A DNA stretch of 64,000 nt from Maricaulis sp036231565 (GTDB lineage: Bacteria > Pseudomonadota > Alphaproteobacteria > Caulobacterales > Maricaulaceae): the NCBI GenBank assembly GCA_036231565.1, contig JAZAHA010000024.1, positions 74,000 to 137,999 on the forward strand. Direction: 5' to 3'. Both the position numbers and the translations under genes were made by a program. Positions 24,161 to 33,700 of this stretch are shown piece after piece. The notes beneath the pieces are model-generated. The model ran no database searches. It was not told the DNA's origin and was given only the letters and a program-made list of their open reading frames with translations. Position 1 is the stretch's first letter. The number at the start of each line of letters is the position of its first letter.

Positions 24161-26293
24161 ATGTCCCGCAAATTTCAGTACCTTGCCAGTGCCGCTCTTG
24201 CTACAGCGGTCGCATTCGGCTCTGCCGCCAGCGCGTCAGAACACGTCAATCAACGCCCCGAAGAACCGGCGGCTCCTGCCGTCCAGGATGTCATCGTGGT
24301 CACCGGCTTCCGGATCAGCACGAATGTCTCGATCGAAGAGCATGTCTCGCCTGAACAGGCGCCGGTGCTCGGCCCGGATGCTGCCGGACTCGTGGCGCGT
24401 CTGCCTGGTGCGGCTTTGGTCGACAATGGCTCGATTTCCGGCCAGGTCCAGTACCGTGGCCTGTTCGGCCCGCGTGCGCCGGTCGCGATCGACGGTGCTG
24501 CCGTCGCTTCGGGCGGTCCCAACCTGATGGATCCCCCGCTTCACTATGCGCCCATGCCACTGGTCGAGCGCATCGAAGTCGATCGCGGTGTGGCCGCGGT
24601 CAGCCGCGGGCCCGGCATGGGCGGCGGCATGAATGTGGTTCTCAAGGGCGTCGATTTCGCGTCCGGTCACGAGATCGAATACGAGACCCAGACCATGGCC
24701 TCCGTGCGCAGTGTCGACGGATCCTACGCCGTGGGCGGCGTCGCGGGCGGCGCCAGCGAAAGCCGCCGCTTCCAGCTTCTGTTTTCCCGGGAAGAAGGCG
24801 GCGATATCGCCTTCTCCGGCGGCGATATTCCCAACAGCCATCACGAGCGCACGGTTTACGGCCTGGGCGGCGGGCTGGCGAGCGGCGACCACGCCGTGTC
24901 GCTGGACTATCGCCGGCTCGACACGGGGCCGACGGGCAATGCGGCGCTGGCGATGGATATCGAGCATGTTGAAACCGATGTTGCGCGCCTGGCCTATGAA
25001 GGCATGGCCGGCGACATTGCCATCGACGCCGCCGTCGGCTGGACCGATGTCAGCCATGGCATGGACAATTTCTCCCAGCGTCCCAATCCCGATCCGATGC
25101 GGCATCGCTATACGGTGGCAACCGCGAATACGGTCTCTGCCGAGCTGTCCCTTGGGTTTGAGGCCCTGGGCGGCGATTTGGAACTGGGTATCGACCGGGA
25201 AGAGGCCGAACATGATGTCCTGATCTCCAATCCGAACAATGCCGCCTTCTTCCTCGGCTCGCTGCCGGACATCTCCATCGAACGCACCGGCGCCTATGCC
25301 CAGTGGGAAGGCGTGATCCTGTCGCTGGAAAGCGAGCTGGGTATCCGCGCCGACTGGCATTCCGACGATGCCGGCTCCGCCCGTACGGGCGCTGCGGTTC
25401 CGGCGGGTGCGCAAATGCTGGCCGGCATGTTCAACATGGCCGGGCGCGCGCATGACGACACGACGGTCGATGCGGTGGCGCGCTTCTGGCGGCACACCGA
25501 CGGCCCGCTGACCTGGCGTCTCACCCTGGCCCACAAGACGCGCATGCCGTCCTATGTGGAGCGCTATGCCTGGCTGCCCACGGGCGCCAGCGGCGGCCTG
25601 GCCGACGGCAATACCTATGTCGGGGACCTGCATCTCGAGCCCGAGACGGCCGACAGTATCGAAGCCGGTTTCGACTGGCGCGGCGAGAGCATCTATCTCC
25701 GCCCGACCGTCTTTTACCGCCGGGTCGACGATTTCATCCAGGGCGTTGCCTATGACGCCACGCCGGGCGTGATCGATACGCCGGTGGAAATGGTCTCGAT
25801 GATGAATGGCGATGCCACACCGCTGCGCTTTGCCAATGTCGACGCCGAGTTCTTCGGTGTGGATGCCGACTTCGGCTGGCAGCTGTCCCGCGCCTGGCGC
25901 ATCGACGGCGTCGCCTCCCTGGTGAAGGGCGATCGCCGCGATATCGACGAGCCGCTCTACCGGATGGCGCCGGCGCGTCTGCTGCTCGACCTGACCTATG
26001 AGCAGGCGGACTGGAGCGTGTCGCTGGAGAGCCAGTTCGTGGCCGAGCAGGATCGCGTTTCAGCCACCAATTCGGAGCAGGCGACCGACGGCTATGCGGT
26101 CTTCGGCGCCAATCTCGACTGGTATGCCCGGGACAATGTCCTTGTCACGCTGGGCGTCGAGAACCTGTTCGACGAGACCTATGAGAGACACCTGTCCGGC
26201 TATAATCGCGTCGCCGGTGGCGACGTGGCCGTGGGTGACCGCCTGCCAGGTCAGGGGCGCGGCGCCTACGCCCGGGTGAGCGCGGCTTTCTGA
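24161..26293 (+). CDS. TonB-dependent receptor, probable copper uptake (NosA/OprC-like)
   Basis: 710 aa: signal peptide, a short N-terminus with the TonB-box-like VIVVTGF, plug domain (about residues 45-165) and a 22-stranded barrel ending in a terminal aromatic (ARVSAAF). The plug contains LMDPPLHYAP and a Gly/Met stretch (GPGMGGGMNVV), resembling the Met/His plug of the copper receptors OprC and NosA. Neighbouring nirK and pseudoazurin both need copper. Copper as substrate is an inference. It starts 84 bp after pseudoazurin and ends at a strong terminator, so nirK, pseudoazurin and this gene are probably one unit. Confidence 0.85.
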   Translation: MSRKFQYLASAALATAVAFGSAASASEHVNQRPEEPAAPAVQDVIVVTGFRISTNVSIEEHVSPEQAPVLGPDAAGLVARLPGAALVDNGSISGQVQYRGLFGPRAPVAIDGAAVASGGPNLMDPPLHYAPMPLVERIEVDRGVAAVSRGPGMGGGMNVVLKGVDFASGHEIEYETQTMASVRSVDGSYAVGGVAGGASESRRFQLLFSREEGGDIAFSGGDIPNSHHERTVYGLGGGLASGDHAVSLDYRRLDTGPTGNAALAMDIEHVETDVARLAYEGMAGDIAIDAAVGWTDVSHGMDNFSQRPNPDPMRHRYTVATANTVSAELSLGFEALGGDLELGIDREEAEHDVLISNPNNAAFFLGSLPDISIERTGAYAQWEGVILSLESELGIRADWHSDDAGSARTGAAVPAGAQMLAGMFNMAGRAHDDTTVDAVARFWRHTDGPLTWRLTLAHKTRMPSYVERYAWLPTGASGGLADGNTYVGDLHLEPETADSIEAGFDWRGESIYLRPTVFYRRVDDFIQGVAYDATPGVIDTPVEMVSMMNGDATPLRFANVDAEFFGVDADFGWQLSRAWRIDGVASLVKGDRRDIDEPLYRMAPARLLLDLTYEQADWSVSLESQFVAEQDRVSATNSEQATDGYAVFGANLDWYARDNVLVTLGVENLFDETYERHLSGYNRVAGGDVAVGDRLPGQGRGAYARVSAAF

Positions 26294-26316
26294 CCGCGCC
26301 ATCCCGGGGCACTGGA

Positions 26317-26349
26317 AGGGCCGCGATGCGGGACATCGCGGCCCTTTTT
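26317..26349 (+). terminator. Rho-independent terminator after the TonB receptor
   Basis: A 12-bp perfect stem (26317-26328 with 26334-26345), 5-nt loop, followed by TTTTTCTT. It lies 23 bp after the stop codon and ends the nirK unit before the convergent decarboxylase gene. Confidence 0.9.
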
Positions 26350-26364
26350 CTTGTGCGGTGGACC

Positions 26365-28128
26365 TCAATCGAGCGTGGCCAGCGCCTGCCGGATGGTGGC
26401 GGCAAATTGCGGCACCATGGCTTCGCGTATGGCTTCGCTGGCCCAGTAGGGGTTCATGAAGACACAGCGGATCAGCACCAGCCGGGCCTCGTCCGCTTCG
26501 CCATCGAACCTTGCGATGTGGCGGGCGATCTGGCTGCGGTGATTGACGCTGCCCAGCGTGGTCGTCGTGACAACGAAGTCACCGGCTTCGCACAAGGCCT
26601 CGTAGAGGGCCCGGGTCCGGCGATTGGCCACGCTCAGTGCTTCGCCGGGTGTGCCGAGCGAGAAGCACACGATATTGGCATCGACCGGTTCGAGCACATG
26701 CACGCCGTCGAGACCGCCCAGCACTTCGTTTCGGAAAACATCGCCCGACCGGATCATGCCGGCCAGCAGGGCGCCGAAACGGTCGGGCGCAAAGCCGATC
26801 GTGCGGCCGGTCAGCCAGACCGCCGTCGCTCCGGCGGCCGAGCGCGACCCCTCCAGTGTCGATGTCCAGGGATCGTCGGAGATCTGCGGCCGTTCCAGAT
26901 AGGGCGCGTCGAAAACCGAGACCGTGTAGTGGTCGGCGTCGCGGGCCAGGAAGGCGCCGCAGGCATAGGGTACGAAGCCCAGCTTGTGAGGGTCGATGGT
27001 CACCGAATTGGCGCGTGAAACCGCTTTCAGCGCGGCGATGGTCGCGGGCTGCAGAACCGTTTCGTGCGGGCCGTCCGGAATGGTGCACAGGAAACCGCCA
27101 TAGGCGGCATCGACATGGTGCCAGATCCGCCAGCCGCGCTCGGTCTGCCAGTGTTCCAGCCGGTCGGCGATGCGGTCGATCGGATCGATCTCGCCGGTCT
27201 CGGTGGTGCCCGCGACCGAAACGACAGCCAGCACCGGCCGGGCCGCAGCCTCCGCCTGGCTCACCCGGCGTTCCAGATCGGCAAGGTCGAAGCGCCCCTC
27301 GGCGTCCAGGCCGATTTCCCAGAAGGCCTCTTCGCCCAGCCCGAACACATTGGCGGCCTTGCGCCAGGAGAAGTGTTTGCTGGCCGGGACCAGCACGACG
27401 GGGCCGAGATAGTCGTGCCCGGCAGCCCTGGAGATGCGGCGGAACACATCGGCCGGATTGCCCGCGACCGCACTGCACCTGCGCAGCGCATCGGGATCCG
27501 GGGCGTGCTGTTTCACGAGGCCGGCATAGCGTGTCCAGCCCATGTGTGCGGCCTCGAACACGTTGAGGGGTTCGCCGGTGGTCTCCGCGATCCACAGGGC
27601 CAGAGACAGCCAGTGATCGAGCCGGTAGCGGGCCCGCCAGACGCCCTCGAAATTGGCGACCGTGCCGCCGGAGGTGAAGTGCCCCCGGGCCGCGGCCGGG
27701 TCATAGCCGATCATCTCCGCCAGCATGCCGATGGCTTCGGCTTCGATGACAGTGCCGACGCGCGAGACTTCCTTGGATGTGTTGTTCGGATTGTGCAGCA
27801 GGGCAGTAAGCTGGCCGAACAGGGCCGGCAGGGTAAGCTCCGACACCATATGGCCCGCATAGCGCGGCGAGTAGGTCGCCGTTTCCCGCCGCATCAGTGT
27901 CTTGAGCGTATCGAGCTCCTGGCTCAACCGCTCGCGTTCGGCAAGGAAATCGGCGGACAGGCGGTCGTCCCGGCTGATCGCGGCCGGATCGCCGGTGCGG
28001 TCGCTTTTGCGCCAGTCGAACCAGTCATCGAGAATGGCCTGGAATTCGGCCCGGACCCAGGCCTCGTTCTCCGACTTGGGGCCGGGGAAGTAGGCCTTGG
28101 CGCCCACGGCGTCGTCGCGTGAAGTCAT
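26365..28128 (-). CDS. Group II PLP-dependent amino-acid decarboxylase
   Basis: 587 aa, PLP fold type I. Key segments are TSGGTVANFEG, HVDAAYGG (Asp contacts the pyridine nitrogen) and VTIDPHKLGFVPY with the PLP lysine. The last one resembles the tyrosine decarboxylases of lactic acid bacteria (SxTIDPHKMGYIPY) more than glutamate decarboxylases, but the substrate cannot be fixed from sequence. Start ATG 28128 has an AAAGGA RBS; the open frame continues upstream without similarity. It is divergent from a porin gene, and the 166-bp gap holds two Crp/Fnr-type boxes, so expression under oxygen limitation or nitrogen oxides is likely. Confidence 0.88.
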   Translation of the reverse strand: MTSRDDAVGAKAYFPGPKSENEAWVRAEFQAILDDWFDWRKSDRTGDPAAISRDDRLSADFLAERERLSQELDTLKTLMRRETATYSPRYAGHMVSELTLPALFGQLTALLHNPNNTSKEVSRVGTVIEAEAIGMLAEMIGYDPAAARGHFTSGGTVANFEGVWRARYRLDHWLSLALWIAETTGEPLNVFEAAHMGWTRYAGLVKQHAPDPDALRRCSAVAGNPADVFRRISRAAGHDYLGPVVLVPASKHFSWRKAANVFGLGEEAFWEIGLDAEGRFDLADLERRVSQAEAAARPVLAVVSVAGTTETGEIDPIDRIADRLEHWQTERGWRIWHHVDAAYGGFLCTIPDGPHETVLQPATIAALKAVSRANSVTIDPHKLGFVPYACGAFLARDADHYTVSVFDAPYLERPQISDDPWTSTLEGSRSAAGATAVWLTGRTIGFAPDRFGALLAGMIRSGDVFRNEVLGGLDGVHVLEPVDANIVCFSLGTPGEALSVANRRTRALYEALCEAGDFVVTTTTLGSVNHRSQIARHIARFDGEADEARLVLIRCVFMNPYWASEAIREAMVPQFAATIRQALATLD

Positions 28129-28186
28129 GGATCGTCCTTTTCCGGCGGTGCAGCCAGCGTTCTCGCACGATCGGGCATCCCGCCTT

Positions 28187-28200
28187 TTGATGCAGGTCAA
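28187..28200. promoter_or_regulatory. FNR/FixK-type box, decarboxylase-porin intergenic region
   Basis: TTGAT-GCAG-GTCAA differs from the FNR consensus TTGAT-N4-ATCAA at one base. It is 58 bp upstream of the decarboxylase ATG. Confidence 0.78.
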
Positions 28201-28222
28201 ACCAGGGCTTTGCGCCGCTCGC

Positions 28223-28236
28223 TTGCGCTGGCGCAA
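28223..28236. promoter_or_regulatory. Dnr/NnrR-type box, decarboxylase-porin intergenic region
   Basis: TTGCG-CTGG-CGCAA, perfectly symmetrical and the same type as the norZ box. It is 58 bp upstream of the porin ATG. The two boxes of this gap differ in half-site type and each lies 58 bp from one of the divergent genes. Confidence 0.82.
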
Positions 28237-28294
28237 GTGGGCGGGGCGGCAACGGGACTATCGAGGACGGGTCACAATCCCGGGAGTTCCCATC

Positions 28295-29479
28295 ATGAAA
28301 GCCCTGCTTCTTGCCACGGCCGCGTTCGCCGTTCCGGCTATGGCGCCGGCATCTGCCCTCGCAGACGACGGACTGGCCGACAGTCTCATTCTCAATATGC
28401 GCCTGCGCTATGAAAACGTCGACCAGGACGGTCTGGCCGAGACCGCTTCTGCTTTGACCCTGCGTACCCGTTTCGGTTTCGAGACACCGCGCCGGAACGG
28501 GTTTTCCGTTCTGCTGGAAGGTGAGAACACGACGCATCTGATCGACGACTTCGCCGACACGATTGCCCCGAATCCCGGTTATCCGGTCGTCGCCGATCCG
28601 GAAGTCACCGAGCTGAACCGGGCGCAGATTTCCTGGACTGGCGAAACCGGTGCAGGCGTCACGCTGGGGCGGCAATGGTTCGTGCTGGGCGATCAGCGTT
28701 TTGCGGGACCGGTCGGCTTCCGTCAGAACAGCCAGTCGGTCGACGCGATACGGATCACCAGTGGCGATGCCTGGCCGGTAACGCTGGACTACACCTATAT
28801 CGACCGCGTGCATCGTATTTTCGGCGATGATCACCCGCTGGGTGAGCTGGACAGTGCCTCGCATGCCGGCGAGGCGCGTGTGGACACGCCGCTGGGCGAG
28901 GTCGCCGCCTTCGCGCTTCTGCTCGATTTCGACAACGCACCGGCCCTGTCCTCGCAGACGCTGGGACTGCGCCTGACCGGCACGCACGAGGCGATCGCCT
29001 ATCGGTTCGAACTGGCCAATCAGTCCGACTATGGTGCCAGTACCGGCGATTTCGATCTCACCTATCTGCGGGCCGAGGCGGACTACCGGTCCGGAAATCT
29101 CTCCGTTGGCGGCGGGATCGAGGTGCTGGGCGGCGACGGGGTGCAGGGCTTCCAGACACCGCTCGCCACGCTGCATAAATTTCAGGGCGCGGCGGATGTC
29201 TTCCTGTCGACCCCGGCCGACGGTCTGCGCGATCTTTATGTGCGCGGCAGCTGGCGCTTCCCGGACGCCGCGCCGGGGCCGGTCAGCCTGGGCTTTGCCT
29301 GGCATGATTTCGCATCCGATGACGGCGATATCGATTATGGCTCCGAGCTCGATCTGGTCGCCGGCCTGGGCCTGACCGAGCGTCTGTCGGCGGAAGCCAA
29401 GGCTGCGGTCTTCGATGCCGACACCGGCGGCCCGGCAGACCGCACCAAGATCTGGTTCAGCCTGGTCTTCGATTACTGA
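28295..29479 (+). CDS. Outer-membrane porin-like protein (alginate-export-like barrel)
   Basis: 394 aa: signal peptide (MKALLLATAAFAVPAMAPASALA), then alternating amphipathic strands rich in Tyr, Asp and Gly, and a terminal aromatic residue (WFSLVFDY), typical of an outer-membrane beta-barrel. Sequence features (NMRLRYE, RTRFGFETP, LGRQWFVLGDQRF) resemble alginate-export/OprD-type porins. Substrate unknown. Start ATG 28295 after GGGAG; the frame is open upstream but lacks a signal peptide there. A Dnr/NnrR-type box lies 58 bp upstream, so it may serve anion or amino-acid passage during anaerobic growth. Confidence 0.8.
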   Translation: MKALLLATAAFAVPAMAPASALADDGLADSLILNMRLRYENVDQDGLAETASALTLRTRFGFETPRRNGFSVLLEGENTTHLIDDFADTIAPNPGYPVVADPEVTELNRAQISWTGETGAGVTLGRQWFVLGDQRFAGPVGFRQNSQSVDAIRITSGDAWPVTLDYTYIDRVHRIFGDDHPLGELDSASHAGEARVDTPLGEVAAFALLLDFDNAPALSSQTLGLRLTGTHEAIAYRFELANQSDYGASTGDFDLTYLRAEADYRSGNLSVGGGIEVLGGDGVQGFQTPLATLHKFQGAADVFLSTPADGLRDLYVRGSWRFPDAAPGPVSLGFAWHDFASDDGDIDYGSELDLVAGLGLTERLSAEAKAAVFDADTGGPADRTKIWFSLVFDY

Positions 29480-29522
29480 ACCGGCGTGGGCTTCAGGCTC
29501 GTGGCGCGATCTCGCTTCGCTT

Positions 29523-29568
29523 CCGGCGTGTCATAAGGCTTGTGTGACACATGCTGATGACACGCCGG
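29523..29568. repeat. 12-bp perfect inverted repeat between porin and LysR genes
   Basis: CCGGCGTGTCAT (29523-29534) and ATGACACGCCGG (29557-29568), with a 22-nt centre that contains a further short dyad (TGTGTGACACA). It is 43 bp after the porin stop and 116 bp before the LysR start. No T-run follows. It could be the end of the porin transcript or an operator for the LysR gene. Confidence 0.5.
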
Positions 29569-29684
29569 TTCGCGAGCGGCCCCGGCCGCCCGCCGGGGGT
29601 GGATGATCTTCCGCATGCCGCAGACTTGTCCGGCCCGGAAAAGCCCGGTCCTATTGGGACCTGCCAATCTCAGGGACCGTCATC

Positions 29685-30605
29685 GTGCTACGCCTGCGCC
29701 ACATCGAGATTTTCCATGCCGTCTACCGTTGCGGGTCGATCAGCGCCGCCGCGCGCGAGCTGAACGTATCCCAGCCCTCGGTCAGCAAGGTGCTGCGCCA
29801 CGCCGAGGATCAGCTGGGCTATCCGCTGTTCGAACGCGGCCGGTCGGGCCTGATCCCGACGGCGGCGGCGCACGAGCTCTTCGACAAGGCCAAGGATGTC
29901 TATGGCGATGTCCGGGCGCTCAACCAGCTGGCCAAGAATATCCGCGAGCGCCGGGGCGGGCACATCCGCCTCGGTGTGCTGCCGTCCTTGGGACTGAGCA
30001 TCGTGCCCGAGGCCATCGCGACCTATCGCAAGGGTCAGCCTGAGGTCAGCTTCGAGATCAATACGCTGCATTCCAGCGAGATCGCCGAGGCCCTGTTCCA
30101 GCAAGGGTGCGATATCGCGATCGGATACGGGGCACCGATGAATGCGCGCCTCTCGACGCAGGAGCTCGGTCGCAGCGAATTGCTGCTCGTTGCCCGCCAC
30201 GACCAGTTCGCGGGACGCGACAGTGTTTCGCTCGCGGACCTGGACGGTGTGGAGTTCATCGGGCTGGGCGATAGCGGGCCCTGTGGCGATCTGTTCAGCG
30301 ATCAGCTGTCGAGAGCGGGGGTCTCCCTGCGGGAAGTCGTGACCGCGCGCACCTATTATGTCGCGATGTCACTTGTCCGGCACGGCGTCGGTGTCGCCGT
30401 CGTCGACAGTTTCACGGCGGCCTTCAACGAGGACCCGGAGATCCGTCTTCTGCGTTTCCAGGATCCGATCCGCTACTCGGTGAACGCCGTTACGGCGGAC
30501 TCGGTGGATACCGGTACGGGCGAGCGGACCAACCAGGCGGAACTCGTCGGCGGCTTTCTCGATGTACTCCGGGCGGTGATTTCACGAAGTCACTCAGTGC
30601 ACTGA
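29685..30605 (+). CDS. LysR family transcriptional regulator
   Basis: 306 aa. N-terminal winged helix-turn-helix (residues about 1-60, with SISAAARELNVSQPSVSKVLRHAEDQLG split across the recognition helix) and a type 2 periplasmic-binding-like effector domain. Start GTG 29685 with AGGGA upstream. It precedes, in the same direction, the TonB receptor and D-amino-acid/peptide genes, and is the natural candidate regulator of that locus. The 168-bp gap to the receptor should contain its T-N11-A site, which I could not assign with confidence. Confidence 0.9.
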   Translation: MLRLRHIEIFHAVYRCGSISAAARELNVSQPSVSKVLRHAEDQLGYPLFERGRSGLIPTAAAHELFDKAKDVYGDVRALNQLAKNIRERRGGHIRLGVLPSLGLSIVPEAIATYRKGQPEVSFEINTLHSSEIAEALFQQGCDIAIGYGAPMNARLSTQELGRSELLLVARHDQFAGRDSVSLADLDGVEFIGLGDSGPCGDLFSDQLSRAGVSLREVVTARTYYVAMSLVRHGVGVAVVDSFTAAFNEDPEIRLLRFQDPIRYSVNAVTADSVDTGTGERTNQAELVGGFLDVLRAVISRSHSVH

Positions 30606-30773
30606 GCGCCGGACCGCACGCATTGCGGGCATAACCTTCGTCTATAGTCGCACAAAAACTGACTACGGCTGCGCGCCTTCACGGGCGCGACATAATCTGA
30701 AAGCCTTTGCGATCAGGGCGCTGCCTCGTCACAGGGACGAGCGGGTCGGCGCCGTCATGCAGGGGAGAGTGCT

Positions 30774-33700
30774 ATGACCGTCGGGCGGGTTTCCAAACTC
30801 ATTTTGCTCAGTTCAACCGTTCTGTTTTCGCAGGTGGCGAACGCCCAGGAGGCCGGGGCTCCGCCGCCGGCCGATGATGAAACCGAAGTGATCGTCGTCA
30901 CCGGTTCCAACATTGCCGGCACGCCGATCACCGGCGCTCTGCCGGTCACCGTCATCGGCTCGGACGACCTCGATGCGATCGGCGCTTCCTCGATGGACGA
31001 GCTCTTCCGCTCCATTCCGCAAGCCGGCGATGTCGCCTTCCAGGAAGGCCGTACGGCCGGCGGCGTCAATGACGCACGCGGCGATGTGGCCTCGGTCGAT
31101 CTGCGTTCGCTCGGTTCGGGCAATACGCTGGTTCTGCTGAACGGGCGCCGCCTGGTCCTGCACCCGGGCTATCAGACCGAGAACCTGGTGCCGGTCACGA
31201 CGGTGAACGTGAACTCCATCCCCAATAACGGCGTGCGCCGGGTCGAGGTGCTGCGCGACGGCGCCGCCGCGATCTACGGTACGGACGCTGTGGGTGGCGT
31301 GGTGAACACGATCCTGCGCGACAATTTCGACGGTCTGACCGCCGAGATCGAATATGGCGGGTCCGAGGGGACGTCGCTGCGCGAGCTCGAGGGCAGCATC
31401 GCCTTCGGCCGCGATTTCAACAATGGCCAGTCCAACCTGTCGGTCTTCATCGACTATATGGACCGGGCCGGCATGCCGGCCACGGATCGCGACTATGCGG
31501 CCAGCTATGATGCGCGCGACCAGGTGATCGGTACGCCCTTCGAGGGGGATACCGATTTCGACAACCGGTCGACCAATTCGCCCTTCGGCGAGTTCCAGAC
31601 CTGGAACTACACGCCAACCATCCGCCAGAACGGAACAGCGCTGACCTCGTCGGGCGACTACTGGCATATCCAGCCGGACAGCGTGACCGGTTGTCTGGCC
31701 GACCTGGGCGCCGGGCTGTGCATCGACAACAGCACGCAGAATTCCACCTCGGACCGCGTCTATCGCTACAATTCCAACTTCGACCGCTGGATCTACGGCG
31801 ACAATGAGCGGTTCAACGCCTTTGCCTTCTTCAACCACGACTTCGGCAACGGGCTGGAATTCTTCGCCGAGGCCGGGCTCTACCTGTCCGACTACATGAC
31901 TCATCGCGAGCAGGCTTCGCCGCTCAGCGCCGCCGACATCATCGTCCCGGCCAGCAATTACTGGAATCCCTTCGGCCCGGTGACCTTCTCGGATGGCAGC
32001 ACCAATCCGAACCGTCTGCCCGGCCTGAACATTCCGGATGCGGGTGTGGCCAACATCATCAACGACTACCGCTTTGTCGATGCCGGGCCGCGTGTCATCA
32101 ATGTCGACAATACCAGCTACCGCCTGCTGGCGGGCCTGCGCGGCTCGTTCGGAGCGTGGGACTGGGAATCGGCGATGCTGTGGTCCGAAGCGAGCACCGA
32201 AGACCGCACCAACCGCATCTCCAACACGCTGCTCCAGGAGTCGCTCGCACTGGAAACGCCGGATGCCTACAACCCGTTCAACGGCGGCAATCTGGTCGAC
32301 TTCTCCAACGGCGATTCGACGCCCAACCCGCAATCCACGATCGACAGTTTCATGGTCGATGTGACCCGGGAAAACTCCACCGAGCTGGGTCTGTGGGACT
32401 TCAAGACCTCGCGCCCGGACCTGTTCCAGCTGCCGGCCGGCGGTGTCGGTGTAGCGCTGGGGGTCGAGCTTCGGCACGAGGCTTTCGAGGACGATCGCGA
32501 CGATCGCCTCGACGGCACGATCACCTTCACCAACCCGATCAGCGGCGACTTCTTCGGATCCGATGTGCTCGGCTCCAGCCCGACGCCGGACTCCTCCGGT
32601 GACCGTTCGGTCGTCTCCTCCTATGCCGAACTCTCGGTGCCGCTGGTCAGCCGCGACATGAATATCCCGCTGATGCAGGCCGTCGATGTCCAGCTGGCAG
32701 CGCGCTACGAGAACTATTCCGATGTCGGTGACGTGCTGAAACCGAAGGCGGCGATCGGCTGGGAAGTGACCGACTGGCTGATGCTGCGCGGTTCCTATTC
32801 GGAGGGCTTCCGGGCGCCGAACCTGCCGCAGATCCACGAACGCGGCGTGGAGCGGTCCAACACGCGCCTCGACTACATCTTCTGCGAGGCCGACCTGCGC
32901 GCCGGCCGCATCGCGAATGTGGACGAATGCCTGCGCTCGCAGTCGACGGTCAGCGTGCGGGAAGGGTCCAGCACGCTGGAGCCTGAGACCAACACCACGT
33001 ACAGCTATGGCTTCGTCTTCCAGCCACAGCTCTGGGATCGCCGTTTCGGTGATCTGACCGTCACGGTCGACTACTGGAATATCGAGCAGGAAAACGTCAT
33101 CGGCATTTTCGGCGACGACAATCATCTCGCCTATGACTACCTGCTGCGCACCCAGGGCTCCTTCAACCCGGCGGTAATCCGCGAGGCGCCCAGCGCCGAC
33201 GATATCGCCGACTTTGCCGGAACCGGGCTTGATCCGGTCGGCGAGGTGATCGAGGTGCAGGACACCTACCAGAACCTCCTGCCGCGGCAGATCGAAGGCG
33301 TCGACGTTACCGTCCTCTACGATATCGACGACACGCCGCTCGGCGACTTCCGGGTCTCCGTCACGGCGGCCCATCTGATCACCTTCGACCAGGAGCCGTC
33401 GCCGGAAGCCCAGGCGATCATCGACGCCCAGGATGCCGGCGAGATTTTCAGCGGCTTTGTGGTTGACGGTGCGGCGGGTCTGCTGCGCCAGGACGGCAAT
33501 CCGGAATGGCGGGCGACGACCTCGATCACCTGGCGCAACGGCAATTGGGGTGCGGGCCTGTTCGGCCGCTATACCAGTTCCGTGCTGGACACCGGGGCAA
33601 CGCTCGGTGACGGTACCCAGTTCGAGGTCGACGAGTGGTATTACGGCAATGTCTATGTCCAGTACACGTTCGACCGTGAAGACGTGCTGGACAATACCCG

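Noticed and set aside
26365..28128. Calling the PLP enzyme a glutamate decarboxylase
   Set aside because: Length (587 aa) and the TIDPHKLGFVPY segment fit the tyrosine-decarboxylase-like branch better, and no glutamate/GABA antiporter is adjacent; substrate left open.
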